DNA of 64,000 bases from Nocardia ignorata NBRC 108230 (GTDB taxonomy: Bacteria; Actinomycetota; Actinomycetes; Mycobacteriales; Mycobacteriaceae): positions 1-64,000 of the forward strand of contig NZ_BDBI01000034.1 in the NCBI RefSeq assembly GCF_001612905.1. Direction: 5' to 3'. The position numbers and the translations under genes were made by a program. The notes under the pieces are model-generated. The model saw only the letters and a list, made by a program, of their open reading frames with translations, was not told the origin of the DNA and did no database searches. Below are positions 35,436 to 44,494 of the stretch, in pieces. Numbering within the stretch: position 1 is the first letter of the stretch; every line of letters starts with the position of its first letter.

Positions 35436-36503
35436 GTGACACACGGATTCGGCCCGGTCGCGGCCCCCGACGCGCAGGTGCGTGCCGCGGCCGAGCAGCG
35501 CCAGACGCAGCTGACGAAACCGGCCGGATCGCTGGGACGACTCGAGGAACTCGGCAACTGGATCGCCGCCTGCCAAGGTGTGTGTCCGCCGAAGCAGTTC
35601 GAACGTGCCCGTGTGGTGGTGTTCGCCGGAGACCACGGTGTCGCCGAGCACGGCGTCTCCGCGTATCCGAGCGAGGTCACCGCGCAAATGGTCGCGAATT
35701 TCCTCGCCGGTGGGGCGGCGGTGAACGCGCTGGCCGCCGTCGCGGGCGCGACCGTGCGCGTCGCCGACATCTCCGTCGACGGCGACACCGACCCGACGGT
35801 CTCCCAGCACAAAGTTCGCCGCAGCTCGGGCTCCATCGACCGTGAGGACGCGCTCACCGGGGAAGAGGTGGCCGCCGCGCTCGCCGCCGGGCGGGCGATC
35901 GCCGACGAGGAGGTCGATGCGGGCGCCGATCTGCTGGTCGCCGGGGACATGGGTATCGGCAACACCACCCCCGCCACCGTCCTCGTAGCCACCCTCACCA
36001 ACACCGAACCGGTCGCCGCCGTCGGACGCGGCACCGGTGTCGACGACGCGGGCTGGATCCGCAAGGTCGCCGCCATCCGCGACGGCATGCGCCGTGCCCG
36101 GCCCGTCGCCGCCGACCCCGTCGAACTGCTGCGCGTGGCGGCGGGCGCCGATTTCGCCGCCATGGTCGGATTCCTCGCCCAGGCCGCAACCCGCCGCACC
36201 CCCGTCCTGCTCGACGGTGTCGTCGTCACCGCCGCCGCCCTGGTCGCCGAGGACCTCGCCGCGGGCGCGAAAGCGTGGTGGCTCCCCGCCCACCGCTCCA
36301 CCGAGCCCGCCCACGACCTGGCCCTGAAACACCTCCGCCTGCAACCACTTCTGGACCTGAACATGCGCCTCGGCGAGGGTTCCGGCGCCCTCACCGCCCT
36401 CCCCCTCCTCCGCGCCGCCGTGGCCACCCTCTCGGAGATGTCGACCTTCGCCGACGCGGGCGTGAGCACATCCGACGAAGTATCTGTCGACCTCGTCAAG
36501 TGA
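35436..36503 (+). CDS. cobT: Nicotinate-nucleotide-dimethylbenzimidazole phosphoribosyltransferase
   Basis: 355 residues from GTG 35436 (gaaagg upstream; TTG 35418 rejected). Makes alpha-ribazole phosphate from dimethylbenzimidazole and nicotinate mononucleotide for the lower ligand of cobalamin. Conserved regions: [50 protein letters not shown], and the C-terminal [20 protein letters not shown] with its catalytic Glu. The stop overlaps cobS (GTGA). Orthologue of Rv2207. Confidence 0.95.
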   Translation: MTHGFGPVAAPDAQVRAAAEQRQTQLTKPAGSLGRLEELGNWIAACQGVCPPKQFERARVVVFAGDHGVAEHGVSAYPSEVTAQMVANFLAGGAAVNALAAVAGATVRVADISVDGDTDPTVSQHKVRRSSGSIDREDALTGEEVAAALAAGRAIADEEVDAGADLLVAGDMGIGNTTPATVLVATLTNTEPVAAVGRGTGVDDAGWIRKVAAIRDGMRRARPVAADPVELLRVAAGADFAAMVGFLAQAATRRTPVLLDGVVVTAAALVAEDLAAGAKAWWLPAHRSTEPAHDLALKHLRLQPLLDLNMRLGEGSGALTALPLLRAAVATLSEMSTFADAGVSTSDEVSVDLVK

Positions 36504-37267
36504 CGCCGCGAAACGTTGTGAACGCCGCGCGATTGGCGATCTCCTGGCTCACTGTCGCACCAGTTCACGGTCCGGCGCAGGTCGACCGGGCCGTCGCGGG
36601 GCGGGCGATCACGCTCGCGCCGTTGGTCGGACTACTGCTGGGCGGCGCGGTGGCCGGGACGCTGTGGGTGTTCGAGCGGGCCGGACTCACCAGCGCGCTC
36701 GCCGGCCTGCTCGCCGTGGGACTTCTCGCCCTGTGCACGCGCGGTATGCACCTCGACGGGCTCGCCGATACCGCCGACGGGCTCGGCAGCTATGGGCCGC
36801 CCGAGCGGGCACGCGAAATCATGAAGTCCGGTGCGGTGGGGCCGTTCGGGGTGGCGGCGTTGATCTTCGCCATCGGCGCTCAGACGTTCGCCTTCGCCGC
36901 GCTCGTCGACGAGCGGCGGTGGGCGGCGATCGTGCTCGCGGTGGCGCTCGGCCGGGTCGCGGTGGTCGTCGCCTGCCGGCGCGGCGTTGCGGCTGCTCCG
37001 GGGTCGGGTTTCGGCACCCTGGTCGCAGGCACCCAGCAGATCGCCGCAGTGGCCTTGTGGTCTGCCGTCGCCCTCTGCTGCTCGGTATTCGTCGTTCCCG
37101 GCAACTTCTGGCTCGGCCCCGTCGTCGTCCTCACCGCCCTGGCCGGATCGGTCCTGATCACCCGCCACTGCGTGCGCCGCTTCGGCGGCCTGTCCGGTGA
37201 CATTCTCGGCACGACGGTGGAAATCACGACTTCTCTTGCCGCCCTTGGCTTCTCGCTGACATTCTGA
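36500..37267 (+). CDS. cobS: Adenosylcobinamide-GDP ribazoletransferase (cobalamin synthase)
   Basis: 255 residues, integral membrane enzyme that joins adenosylcobinamide-GDP and alpha-ribazole. GTG 36500 overlaps the cobT stop. About seven hydrophobic segments; the conserved acidic motif [20 protein letters not shown] is complete, and [13 protein letters not shown] follows. The C-terminus has [17 protein letters not shown], the usual closing motif. Completes the CobU-CobT-CobS lower-loop pathway. Confidence 0.94.
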   Translation: MTPRNVVNAARLAISWLTVAPVHGPAQVDRAVAGRAITLAPLVGLLLGGAVAGTLWVFERAGLTSALAGLLAVGLLALCTRGMHLDGLADTADGLGSYGPPERAREIMKSGAVGPFGVAALIFAIGAQTFAFAALVDERRWAAIVLAVALGRVAVVVACRRGVAAAPGSGFGTLVAGTQQIAAVALWSAVALCCSVFVVPGNFWLGPVVVLTALAGSVLITRHCVRRFGGLSGDILGTTVEITTSLAALGFSLTF

Positions 37268-37389
37268 CTCCCCGCCACACAACTATGTGAAACCAGCACT
37301 GTTCACAAATGGGGTGGTCGCCGGTTGTGCGCTCCCACAGACCGCCCGGTCATCGGTACTCGGGTGCATCGCCAGCACACCGGTGGCAA

Positions 37390-37402
37390 TACAGTGGAAG
37401 AC
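37390..37402 (+). promoter_or_regulatory. Predicted leaderless promoter of MBL hydrolase gene
   Basis: TACAGT (TANNNT) ends 7 nt before ATG 37403, favouring that codon over upstream in-frame starts. Confidence 0.45.
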
Positions 37403-38116
37403 ATGTCTTCCGAGCGCCTCTACTTCCGTCAGCTGCTGTCGGGCCGGGATTACGCCGTCGGCGATCCGATCGCGACACAGATGCGCAATTTCGCGTATCT
37501 CATCGGCGATCGGGAGACCGGCGAGACCCTTCTCGTCGACCCCGCCTACCAGGCCGCCGACCTCGTCGAGGTGGCCGCCGCCGACGGCATGCGCGTGAGC
37601 GGCGTGCTGGCCACCCACCATCATCCCGACCATGTCGGCGGAACCATGCTCGGCTTCACCCTCGGCGGTGTGCGCGAATTACTCGAGAAGACCAGCGTGC
37701 CCGTGCACGTGAACAAGCACGAACTGGACTGGGTCGCCAAGACCACCGGCATCGCCCCGAGCGAGCTCACCGGCCACGACAACGGCGACACCGTCTCGGT
37801 CGGCGCCTTCGACATCGAACTGCTCCACACCCCCGGCCACACCCCCGGCAGCCAGTGCTTCCTGTTCGACGGCCGCCTCATCTCCGGCGACACCCTGTTC
37901 GTCGACGGCTGCGGCCGCACCGACTTCCCCGGCGGCGACTCCGACGAGATGTTCCGCAGCCTGCGTCACCTGGCCGGGCTGACCGGCAATCCCGTCGTCT
38001 ACCCGGGCCACTGGTACTCCGAGGCGCCGAGCGCCGAGCTGTCCTCGGTCCGCGACAACAACTACGTGTTGCGTCCCCAGTCCCTGCAGCAGTGGCAAGC
38101 CCTGATGCCGGGCTGA
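37403..38116 (+). CDS. MBL-fold metallohydrolase (glyoxalase II-like)
   Basis: 237 residues. Metallo-beta-lactamase fold with the full dinuclear set: ATHHHPDHVGGTML (HxHxDH), LLHTPGHTPGSQC, ISGDTLFVDGCGRTDFPGGD and VVYPGHWYSE. The pattern is closest to hydroxyacylglutathione hydrolases and persulfide dioxygenases; mycolata have mycothiol rather than glutathione, so an S-acyl or persulfidated mycothiol substrate is plausible but unproven. A classical terminator follows directly. Confidence 0.85.
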   Translation: MSSERLYFRQLLSGRDYAVGDPIATQMRNFAYLIGDRETGETLLVDPAYQAADLVEVAAADGMRVSGVLATHHHPDHVGGTMLGFTLGGVRELLEKTSVPVHVNKHELDWVAKTTGIAPSELTGHDNGDTVSVGAFDIELLHTPGHTPGSQCFLFDGRLISGDTLFVDGCGRTDFPGGDSDEMFRSLRHLAGLTGNPVVYPGHWYSEAPSAELSSVRDNNYVLRPQSLQQWQALMPG

Positions 38117-38122
38117 CAAACG

Positions 38123-38160
38123 AAAGAGCGGGCCCACACTCGGGGGCCCGCTCTTTTTTT
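38123..38160. terminator. Rho-independent terminator between MBL hydrolase and ilvE
   Basis: 13-bp stem AAAGAGCGGGCCC/GGGCCCGCTCTTT ending in an 8-T run on the plus strand; the minus strand has a short run too. It serves the convergent ends of both genes. Confidence 0.9.
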
Positions 38161-38166
38161 CGCCGA

Positions 38167-39264
38167 TTACAGCTTGCGCAGCCACCCGTGGGTGTCGGCG
38201 AACGTGCCGCGCTGGATACCGGTGAGCGTGTCGCGCAGCGCCATCGTCACCTCGCCGGGCTCGCCGCCGCCGATCGCGAATTCGCCGTCGTGGGAACGCA
38301 CCCAACCGACGGGGGTGATCACGGCGGCCGTTCCGCACGCGAAAACCTCACTGATCTCACCGGTTTCGGCGCCCTTGCGCCATTCCTTCACCGAGACCTT
38401 GCGCTCCTCCACCGGATAGCCGGAGTCGGCGGCCAGGGTGAGCAGCGAGTCGCGGGTGATGCCGGGCAGCAGCGAACCCGACAGTTCCGGGGTCACCAGC
38501 CGCGCCTGCGACCCGGTGCCGAACACGAAGAACAGGTTGTTGGTGCCCATCTCCTCGACGTAGCGACGCTCGCAGGCGTCCAGCCACACCACCTGGTCGC
38601 AACCCTTCTCGGTGGCCTGGGCCTGGGCGAGCAGGGAGGCGGCGTAGTTACCCGCCACCTTCGCCTCACCGGTACCGCCGGGCGCGGCGCGCACGTATTC
38701 GGTGGACAACCACACCCGCACCGGCTTCACACCGCGTGGAAAGTACGCGCCGGCGGGCGAGGCGAGCAGCAGGTATTTGTAGGCGGCGGCCGGCTTCACC
38801 CCGAGACCGGCCTCGGTCGAGAACATGAACGGACGCAGGTACAGCGAGTCCTCACCACCGGCGGCGGGCACCCAGTCGGCGTCCACCTCGAGCAGCTGGC
38901 GCACCGACTCGATGAACAGCTCCTCCGGCAGCTCCGCCATCGCCATACGGGCCGCCGACCGACGGAACCGCGCCGCGTTGGCGTCGATGCGGAAGGTGGC
39001 GATGCTGCCGTCGGGCTGACGGTAGGCCTTGAGACCCTCGAAGATCGCCTGTCCGTAGTGGAAGACCATGGTGGCCGGGTCCATCGACAACGGACCGTAC
39101 GGCTCGACCCGCGCGTTGCCCCACTGACCGTCGGCGTAGTCGATCGACACCATGTGATCGGTGAAGTACCGCCCGAAACCGGGCGCCGCCAGTACCTGTT
39201 CCCGCTGCTGCGCCGAGATGGGCGCGGGGTGCGGAATACGGGTGAACTGTGCAGCGACTGTCAT
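38167..39264 (-). CDS. ilvE: Branched-chain amino acid aminotransferase
   Basis: 365 residues, class IV PLP aminotransferase. Catalyses the last step of Leu, Ile and Val synthesis with glutamate as donor. PLP-binding Lys in [16 protein letters not shown]; substrate loop [16 protein letters not shown]-terminal [14 protein letters not shown]. Length and location match Rv2210c. A TAGGAT box 6 nt upstream of ATG 39264 suggests leaderless transcription. Confidence 0.96.
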   Translation of the reverse strand: MTVAAQFTRIPHPAPISAQQREQVLAAPGFGRYFTDHMVSIDYADGQWGNARVEPYGPLSMDPATMVFHYGQAIFEGLKAYRQPDGSIATFRIDANAARFRRSAARMAMAELPEELFIESVRQLLEVDADWVPAAGGEDSLYLRPFMFSTEAGLGVKPAAAYKYLLLASPAGAYFPRGVKPVRVWLSTEYVRAAPGGTGEAKVAGNYAASLLAQAQATEKGCDQVVWLDACERRYVEEMGTNNLFFVFGTGSQARLVTPELSGSLLPGITRDSLLTLAADSGYPVEERKVSVKEWRKGAETGEISEVFACGTAAVITPVGWVRSHDGEFAIGGGEPGEVTMALRDTLTGIQRGTFADTHGWLRKL

Positions 39265-39276
39265 GACGTGATCCTA
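39265..39276 (-). promoter_or_regulatory. Predicted leaderless promoter of ilvE
   Basis: On the minus strand TAGGAT (39276-39271) ends 6 nt before ATG 39264; no Shine-Dalgarno site. Confidence 0.5.
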
Positions 39277-39290
39277 TCGGGCGGTAACTG

Positions 39291-40391
39291 TTACTTGGTC
39301 TTGGTGTCGACGAACGGCGGCTTGACCACCTCGCAGCGCAGCCTGCGCCCGCGCACGTCGACCTCTACCTCGTCGCCGGGCGCGAGCTTCGCGTCGGTGT
39401 CGAGCAGGGCCAGCGCGATGCCGACCTTCAGCGAGGGCGAGAAGGTGCCCGAGGTGGTCTCGCCGACCGGTTCGCCGTCGCGCAGGACGGTCTGGCCCTG
39501 GCGCAGCACACCTCGGTCGAGCGCTTTGAGACCGAGCAGAGTGCGCCGCGGTCCGTCGGCCTTCTCCTTCGTCAGCGCGTCCTTGCCCCAGAACTGCGGC
39601 TTCTGCCAGCCGACGGCCCACCCTGTCCGAGCCTGGTTGGGGGTGATGTCGAGGGAGAGTTCGTGGCCGTGCAGGGGGTAGCCCATCTCGGTGCGCAGGG
39701 TGTCGCGGGCGCCGAGTCCGGCGGGCTGACCGCCTGCGGCGCGGACCTGTTCGACCAGCGCGCGGAACACCGGTTCGGCGTCGTCCCATTTCGGCAGCAG
39801 CTCGTAGCCGTGTTCGCCGGTGTAGCCGGTGCGGCACACGCGCACCGGCCGACCTTCCCATTCGGCATCGGCGTAGGCCATGTACTCCATGTCGGTGGGC
39901 AGGCCGAGCGCGGCGAGCACCTCGGTGGACTTGGGCCCCTGCACCGCGAACACCGCGTACTCACGGTGTTCGTCGGTGACGGTGATGCTCTCGGGTGCGG
40001 TCTTGCGCAGTTCGGCGACGACAGCGGCCGTGTTCGCGGCGTTCGGGACGAGGAACACCTCGTCGTCGCCGACGTAGTACGCGATCAGGTCGTCGATCAC
40101 GCCGCCGTCCTGCGCGCAGCACAGCGTGTACTGCGCCTTGCCCGGGCGGATGCGGCCGAGATCGTTGGTCAGCGCCGAGTTCACGAACTGCGCGGCGCCC
40201 GGCCCCGCCACTGTCGCCTTGCCCAGGTGGCTCACATCGAACAGGCCGACGGTCGTCCGCACCGCGGTGTGCTCGCCGACGGTGCCCGCGTACTGCACCG
40301 GCATCTCCCAGCCGCCGAACGGGGCGAAGGTTGCCCCCAGTTCCACATGAACGGCATGGATGGGGCCTTCGAGCAGGACGTTGTCGGTCAT
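39291..40391 (-). CDS. gcvT: Glycine cleavage system T protein (aminomethyltransferase)
   Basis: 366 residues. Transfers the aminomethyl carbon from lipoylated GcvH to tetrahydrofolate, releasing ammonia. Conserved: [13 protein letters not shown] at the N-terminus, [44 protein letters not shown], and [20 protein letters not shown] with the folate-site residues. The C-terminal barrel has [21 protein letters not shown] 40391 matches family starts. gcvH and gcvP are not in the window, as in M. tuberculosis (Rv2211c stands alone). Confidence 0.95.
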   Translation of the reverse strand: MTDNVLLEGPIHAVHVELGATFAPFGGWEMPVQYAGTVGEHTAVRTTVGLFDVSHLGKATVAGPGAAQFVNSALTNDLGRIRPGKAQYTLCCAQDGGVIDDLIAYYVGDDEVFLVPNAANTAAVVAELRKTAPESITVTDEHREYAVFAVQGPKSTEVLAALGLPTDMEYMAYADAEWEGRPVRVCRTGYTGEHGYELLPKWDDAEPVFRALVEQVRAAGGQPAGLGARDTLRTEMGYPLHGHELSLDITPNQARTGWAVGWQKPQFWGKDALTKEKADGPRRTLLGLKALDRGVLRQGQTVLRDGEPVGETTSGTFSPSLKVGIALALLDTDAKLAPGDEVEVDVRGRRLRCEVVKPPFVDTKTK

Positions 40392-40404
40392 GCCAGCGAG
40401 CTTA
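40392..40404 (-). promoter_or_regulatory. Predicted leaderless promoter of gcvT
   Basis: On the minus strand TAAGCT (40404-40399) ends 7 nt before ATG 40391; no Shine-Dalgarno site. Confidence 0.45.
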
Positions 40405-40492
40405 TCCGGCGGTCCCGACATCGCGGCGTGCCCCTGCATTTGGGGGCTCTCACCAGCCATCTCGGCACGCCGGAGCATGCGAGGATCACGCC

Positions 40493-40672
40493 ATGAATCT
40501 CCGTAGACCCATCTCCGTCCTGATGCTCGCCGGCGCGTCGGTGCTGCTGACCCAGCCGGTCGCGCACGCCGAGACCGGCAGCAGCCAGATCAATGTGGGC
40601 TGCATCCTGCAGTCGCTGTCCGGAGAGAGCCCGACCGCCGACTGCAACCCGTCCCCGATCCCGGTCCCCTGA
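40493..40672 (+). CDS. Small secreted protein (59 aa)
   Basis: 59 residues. A signal peptide ([20 protein letters not shown] then VAHAE, cleavage near residue 26) leaves a mature peptide of about 33 residues with two Cys (GCILQSL and DCNPSP) that could form a disulfide, and a Pro-rich end. gagga lies about 9 nt before ATG 40493. No family recognised. Divergent from gcvT. Confidence 0.65.
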   Translation: MNLRRPISVLMLAGASVLLTQPVAHAETGSSQINVGCILQSLSGESPTADCNPSPIPVP

Positions 40673-40753
40673 TCGGGAACCGTCGTGACCCGGCTTCGAG
40701 GGGTGCACGGGTCGCGACGGTCGCGAGCGAAAGATGAAGACGGGCAACGGCGG

Positions 40754-40766
40754 TAGTGTTCACGGT
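40754..40766 (+). promoter_or_regulatory. Predicted leaderless promoter of PAP2-DGK gene
   Basis: TAGTGT (TANNNT) ends 7 nt before GTG 40767, favouring that codon over ATG 40734. Confidence 0.45.
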
Positions 40767-42317
40767 GTGAGTGATCTGCCCCGCGCCCGGTTCGGTCATG
40801 TCGCCCGGATGGACGAGACCATGAGCCGGGCTGTGTCCCGCATTCCCGAAACCGCCATCGATCGCGGCATGCTGCGACTGACCCGCTCGGCGAACACGGG
40901 CGGGCTGTGGTTGGCGACGGCGGCGGCGCTGGCGGCCAAGCCCGGTCCGCCGCGCCGGGCCGCGCTGCGCGGTGTGATCGCCCTGGCGGGCACGAGCATC
41001 GCGGTGAATCTCGTACTCAAGACGCTGATCCCCCGGCGCAGGCCACCGGCCGAGCTGATGCCGCACGGGCGAAGGCTCGTCGACGCGCCGATGTCGTCGT
41101 CGTTCCCGTCCGGGCACAGCGCCAACGCCGCCGCGTTCGCCACGGCCGTCGCGCTGGAGAGCCCGCGCACCGCGCTCGCCGTGGCTCCCGTCGCCGCCGC
41201 CGTCGCCTACTCGCGCATTCACACCGGCGCGCACTGGCCCTCCGATGTGCTGGTCGGCGCGAGCGTCGGCACCGCCGTCGCGCTCACCACCCGCCGCTGG
41301 TGGCCGATCCGCGAATCCGACGAGGCCGAGGCACACGCCGTGCAGGACGCGCCGATCCTGGCCGACGGCAAAGGCCTTGCGCTACTGATCAATCCGCGCT
41401 CCGGTGACTCCACCTACGACCCGACCCCCGATATCGCCGAGGTCCTGCCCGCCGCGAAACTGCTGCACACCGTGCCCGGTCGCGACGCCGCCGAGGTACT
41501 GCAAGAGGCGATCGATCCGTCGGTGCTCGCGGTCGGCGCCGCCGGTGGCGACGGCACCATCGCCGCGGCCGCCGCCGTGGCGATCCGTAACGACCTGCCG
41601 CTGGTCGTCGTCCCCGCGGGCACCCTCAACCACTTCGCGCGCGACCTCGGCGTCTACGACCTGCGCGAAGTGGCCGACGCCACCGGTGCGGGCGAGGCCG
41701 TTGAAGTCGACATCGCCGCCGTCGAATTCGACACCCCCGAGGGACCGCACACCCATCACCTCATCAACACCGCCAGCGTCGGCGCCTACCCGGAGCTGGT
41801 CCGGTTGCGGGAGAAGTGGGAGGACCGCTGGGGCAAGTGGCCCGCGTTCGCCGCAGCCCTCGTCGTCACTCTGCGCCGGGCCGAACCGATCCACATCCGC
41901 ATCGACGACCGCTGGCACGACATGTGGTTCCTGTTCATCGGCAACGGCCCCTATCACCCGCACGGCGCGGTGCCCGCGTTCCGGTCCCGCCTCGACGAGG
42001 GGCTGCTCGATGTGCGCTGGCTGCGCGCCGACGTGCGGTTCTCCCGGACCCGCGCGGTGATCGCGTTGATGCTGGCCGCGATCGGGCACAGCCGGGTGTA
42101 CGGCGAACGCCAGACCCACGAACTCACCATCACCTCGAAGTCCCCGATCGCGGTGGCCGCCGACGGTGAGGTGGTCGGCACGGCGAGCACCCTGCGGTTC
42201 TCGGTGGCGGGCCGGGTGACGGTGTACCGCCGCGACGAGGAGAACCCGCGCTGGGAGAACCGGGCCCGCCCGCATCACCGTCGCCCACTGGCCTGGCTCA
42301 CCGACCGGCGCCGCTGA
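40767..42317 (+). CDS. PAP2 phosphatase-diacylglycerol kinase fusion protein
   Basis: 516 residues from GTG 40767 (ATG 40734 alternative). N-terminal PAP2 domain (about 10-180) with the three phosphatase motifs: KTLIPRRRPP, SSSFPSGHSANAAAFA and SRIHTGAHWPSDVLVG, plus membrane segments. C-terminal lipid-kinase catalytic domain (about 200-500): LLINPRSGDST, AAGGDGTIAAAAAVA and PAGTLNHFARDLG match diacylglycerol/sphingosine kinases. One half removes and the other adds a lipid phosphate, suggesting control of a phosphatidate or isoprenoid-phosphate pool at the membrane. The same fusion is known in actinobacteria; the substrate is not determined. Confidence 0.88.
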   Translation: MSDLPRARFGHVARMDETMSRAVSRIPETAIDRGMLRLTRSANTGGLWLATAAALAAKPGPPRRAALRGVIALAGTSIAVNLVLKTLIPRRRPPAELMPHGRRLVDAPMSSSFPSGHSANAAAFATAVALESPRTALAVAPVAAAVAYSRIHTGAHWPSDVLVGASVGTAVALTTRRWWPIRESDEAEAHAVQDAPILADGKGLALLINPRSGDSTYDPTPDIAEVLPAAKLLHTVPGRDAAEVLQEAIDPSVLAVGAAGGDGTIAAAAAVAIRNDLPLVVVPAGTLNHFARDLGVYDLREVADATGAGEAVEVDIAAVEFDTPEGPHTHHLINTASVGAYPELVRLREKWEDRWGKWPAFAAALVVTLRRAEPIHIRIDDRWHDMWFLFIGNGPYHPHGAVPAFRSRLDEGLLDVRWLRADVRFSRTRAVIALMLAAIGHSRVYGERQTHELTITSKSPIAVAADGEVVGTASTLRFSVAGRVTVYRRDEENPRWENRARPHHRRPLAWLTDRRR

Positions 42318-42406
42318 GCAGGGTTTCTCACGAACCCGTCTCACCTCGATCACCATCGCCCACAACAACCTTGCGCCACCGCGCCGGGCTGTGCACATGA
42401 TGGATC

Positions 42407-43051
42407 ATGAGCTTTCCGGACGGTGGACGTCCGATCACCGCGTTCGAAGCAGACCGCCGCTGGGATCCCTGGACTCCGAGCGTGGTGGCCGCCCGTCTCG
42501 CCGACTGCACGGCGCCGTGGGCGGTGGCAGGCGGGTGGGCGCTCGACCTGTTCGCCGGGACTATCTCCCGGGCCCACGCCGACATCGAAATCGCTGTTCC
42601 GCGAGCGGCTTTCCCGACGATCGCGGCGGCATTTCCCGAGTACGAATGGGATGTCGTCGGTGACGGCACGCTGTGGTCGTTCGCGGCCGCCGCCGAGAAC
42701 GCCGACCTGCACCAGACCTGGTTACGCGATCCGTTCACCGGCGCCTACCACCTGGACGTGTTCCGCGAACCGCACGACGGCGACACCTGGATCTGCCGAC
42801 GCGACCCCACCATCGCGCTCCCCTACCGCGACCTGATCCGCACCACCCCCACCGGTATCCCCTATCTGATCCCCGAAGCGGTCCTGCTGTTCAAGGCGAA
42901 AGCCGACCGCCCCAAGGACTCCGCCGATTTCCACCACGTACTGCCACTGCTCACCCCGGAACGCTCGAACCGGCTGCACAACTGGCTGACCCGAGTCCAC
43001 CCCGGCCACCGCTGGCTCGCCGAACTACCGGCCCCTTCGGCTACGCAGTGA
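42407..43051 (+). CDS. Nucleotidyltransferase-fold protein (aminoglycoside/lincosamide NTase-like)
   Basis: 214 residues. WAVAGGWALDLFAGTISRAHADIEIAV is the NTase core: the GG-W pair and an RxHxDIEI-type acidic pair for metal and nucleotide binding. Family members adenylylate antibiotics such as aminoglycosides (ANT(2'')) or lincosamides, but most chromosomal homologues are uncharacterised. The third catalytic carboxylate, probably in YHLDVFRE, is present. It stands alone; its end overlaps the convergent gene by 11 bp. Resistance activity is a possibility only. Confidence 0.68.
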   Translation: MSFPDGGRPITAFEADRRWDPWTPSVVAARLADCTAPWAVAGGWALDLFAGTISRAHADIEIAVPRAAFPTIAAAFPEYEWDVVGDGTLWSFAAAAENADLHQTWLRDPFTGAYHLDVFREPHDGDTWICRRDPTIALPYRDLIRTTPTGIPYLIPEAVLLFKAKADRPKDSADFHHVLPLLTPERSNRLHNWLTRVHPGHRWLAELPAPSATQ

Positions 43052-44072
43052 CACACCACCCCTGCCGGTAATCGGCCCAATCCTGTTGCGTGGCAGCGAA
43101 ATCCACATACAGCGCCACCCCGAAGTTCGCGCGACCCACATCGGTGCGCGTCTGCCCTAATCGGATCCCACGCACCGCCGCCGCCACGGTCTCGGCCGCC
43201 CCGTGATGGCCGGGATCGTCGGCCCAGAACGCCGGTGCGCCCATCAGCAGATCGACCTCCGGGGGCGTCACCTCCAGCGCCAGCTCCGTCTGCTGCGCGA
43301 CGTAGCCGCTGTAGAGCGCGCGCGTCGGCATCGCGGTGTCGTAGGACATCACCGCCACCTGGTCGACCCGCCGCGCCACCTCCGCGAAATACGCCTGGCT
43401 CCACCACTTCCCGTGATCGGCCACCGCGATCCCCACCGCGTGCAATCCGGGCAGCGGATCGATCACCGGCGCCGACACCGACAAGGTCACCCCGGCGGCC
43501 GCGGTCATCACGCGGGTCTGCTCGAGCAGGGCCAGGTATCCCGGCGACCCCGATCGGATGGGTTCCAGGTCGTAGTGCACGCCGTCGAACCCGTAGTCGA
43601 GCACTCGCCGCGCCGAGGCGACCACCCGTTCCCGCGACGCCGCCGATTCCACGTCGAGACCGTCGAGTTCGGGCTGCACGATGTCGCCGAGCCACGACTG
43701 CACCCGGATACCGGGCAACTTCGTGTGCACCGCGTCGACGAACCAGCGCGCCCGGGGTGCCAGGTCGTCGCGCAGCGATCCGTCGTGCTCCAGCGGACCC
43801 GTGTGGACGTACAGATCACGAATGCCGGTGCCCGCCAGCGACTTCGCGAGGCCGTCGATATCGGCGTCGGTTCGGCGCCCGTCGACCCAGGCGTGGCCGA
43901 GCCAGAACGCGTCCTTACCCCGGCTGCGCGCCTGCTCGGATTGCTCGCCGACGTTGTACACCAGCAGCGCGGTGAGTATGCCCGCGACCGGCACCGATAC
44001 CACCGCCACCAGCGCGAGCACGACGACGACGCCACGCATCCACCACGACCACGCCCGCCACTTCCCCCGCAT
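43041..44072 (-). CDS. Membrane-anchored GH18-like glycosidase-fold protein
   Basis: 343 residues from ATG 44072, which has a strong gggagggg site; upstream in-frame starts are rejected. One N-terminal membrane segment (about 14-45), then a TIM-barrel-like domain. GFDGVHYDLEPI matches the GH18 catalytic pattern DxxxxDxE, with the Glu as general acid; VAVMSYDTAMPT and WADDPGHHG lie later in the barrel. This suggests an extracytoplasmic enzyme acting on glycans with N-acetyl sugars, or an inactive binding version. Substrate unknown. Confidence 0.72.
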   Translation of the reverse strand: MRGKWRAWSWWMRGVVVVLALVAVVSVPVAGILTALLVYNVGEQSEQARSRGKDAFWLGHAWVDGRRTDADIDGLAKSLAGTGIRDLYVHTGPLEHDGSLRDDLAPRARWFVDAVHTKLPGIRVQSWLGDIVQPELDGLDVESAASRERVVASARRVLDYGFDGVHYDLEPIRSGSPGYLALLEQTRVMTAAAGVTLSVSAPVIDPLPGLHAVGIAVADHGKWWSQAYFAEVARRVDQVAVMSYDTAMPTRALYSGYVAQQTELALEVTPPEVDLLMGAPAFWADDPGHHGAAETVAAAVRGIRLGQTRTDVGRANFGVALYVDFAATQQDWADYRQGWCVTA

Positions 44073-44191
44073 TGCCCCTCCCCCGGTCGACGACGCCCCG
44101 ATACTACCGGCAGGTACCGACAGGGAAATTTCCGGCAAATCGCCCACGCGTGAAACACTGTGCGCCGCTGTACAACTGAACGGAGCACCAC

Positions 44192-44443
44192 ATGAAATTC
44201 GCCGTCACCCTCGGGTCCGCCACCGTCGCGGCCTTCGCCTTCGCGATCGCGACCCCGGCCGTGGCCAGCGCCCAGCAGTCCTCGGACTGCCACGGCTCGT
44301 ACTCCCCCTGCCTACCCATCGTCAGCGACGTCGACTGCGAGGGTGGCAGCGGCAACGGACCCGTCTACACCGGCAAGGTGAAGGTCATCGGCCCCGACGA
44401 CTACGGCCTCGACCGCGACGGCGACGGATACGGCTGCGAGTAG
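44192..44443 (+). CDS. Small secreted excalibur-domain protein
   Basis: 83 residues. Signal peptide to about residue 28 (VASAQ), then the excalibur calcium-binding domain: SDVDCEGGSGNGPVYTGKV and the terminal YGLDRDGDGYGCE, with the DxDxDGxxCE loop and a Cys pair likely to be disulfide-bonded. Such proteins bind Ca2+ outside the cell. Ends in a perfect terminator. Confidence 0.85.
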   Translation: MKFAVTLGSATVAAFAFAIATPAVASAQQSSDCHGSYSPCLPIVSDVDCEGGSGNGPVYTGKVKVIGPDDYGLDRDGDGYGCE

Positions 44444-44450
44444 ACAGCAC

Positions 44451-44486
44451 GAGGGGCGTGCGATGACGGATCATCGCACGCCCCTC
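44451..44486. terminator. Bidirectional terminator, 16-bp perfect stem
   Basis: GAGGGGCGTGCGATGA paired with its exact complement around CGGA; 7 nt after the excalibur gene stop and 8 nt before the convergent membrane-protein stop. Confidence 0.8.
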
Positions 44487-44494
44487 GGCGTAGC

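Noticed and set aside
37309-39681. 790-codon open frame on the plus strand
   Set aside because: It overlaps the MBL hydrolase in another frame and runs antisense to ilvE through a strong terminator.
40392-40492. Glycine riboswitch before gcvT
   Set aside because: The divergent gap is 101 bp and a TANNNT box lies directly before the start codon.
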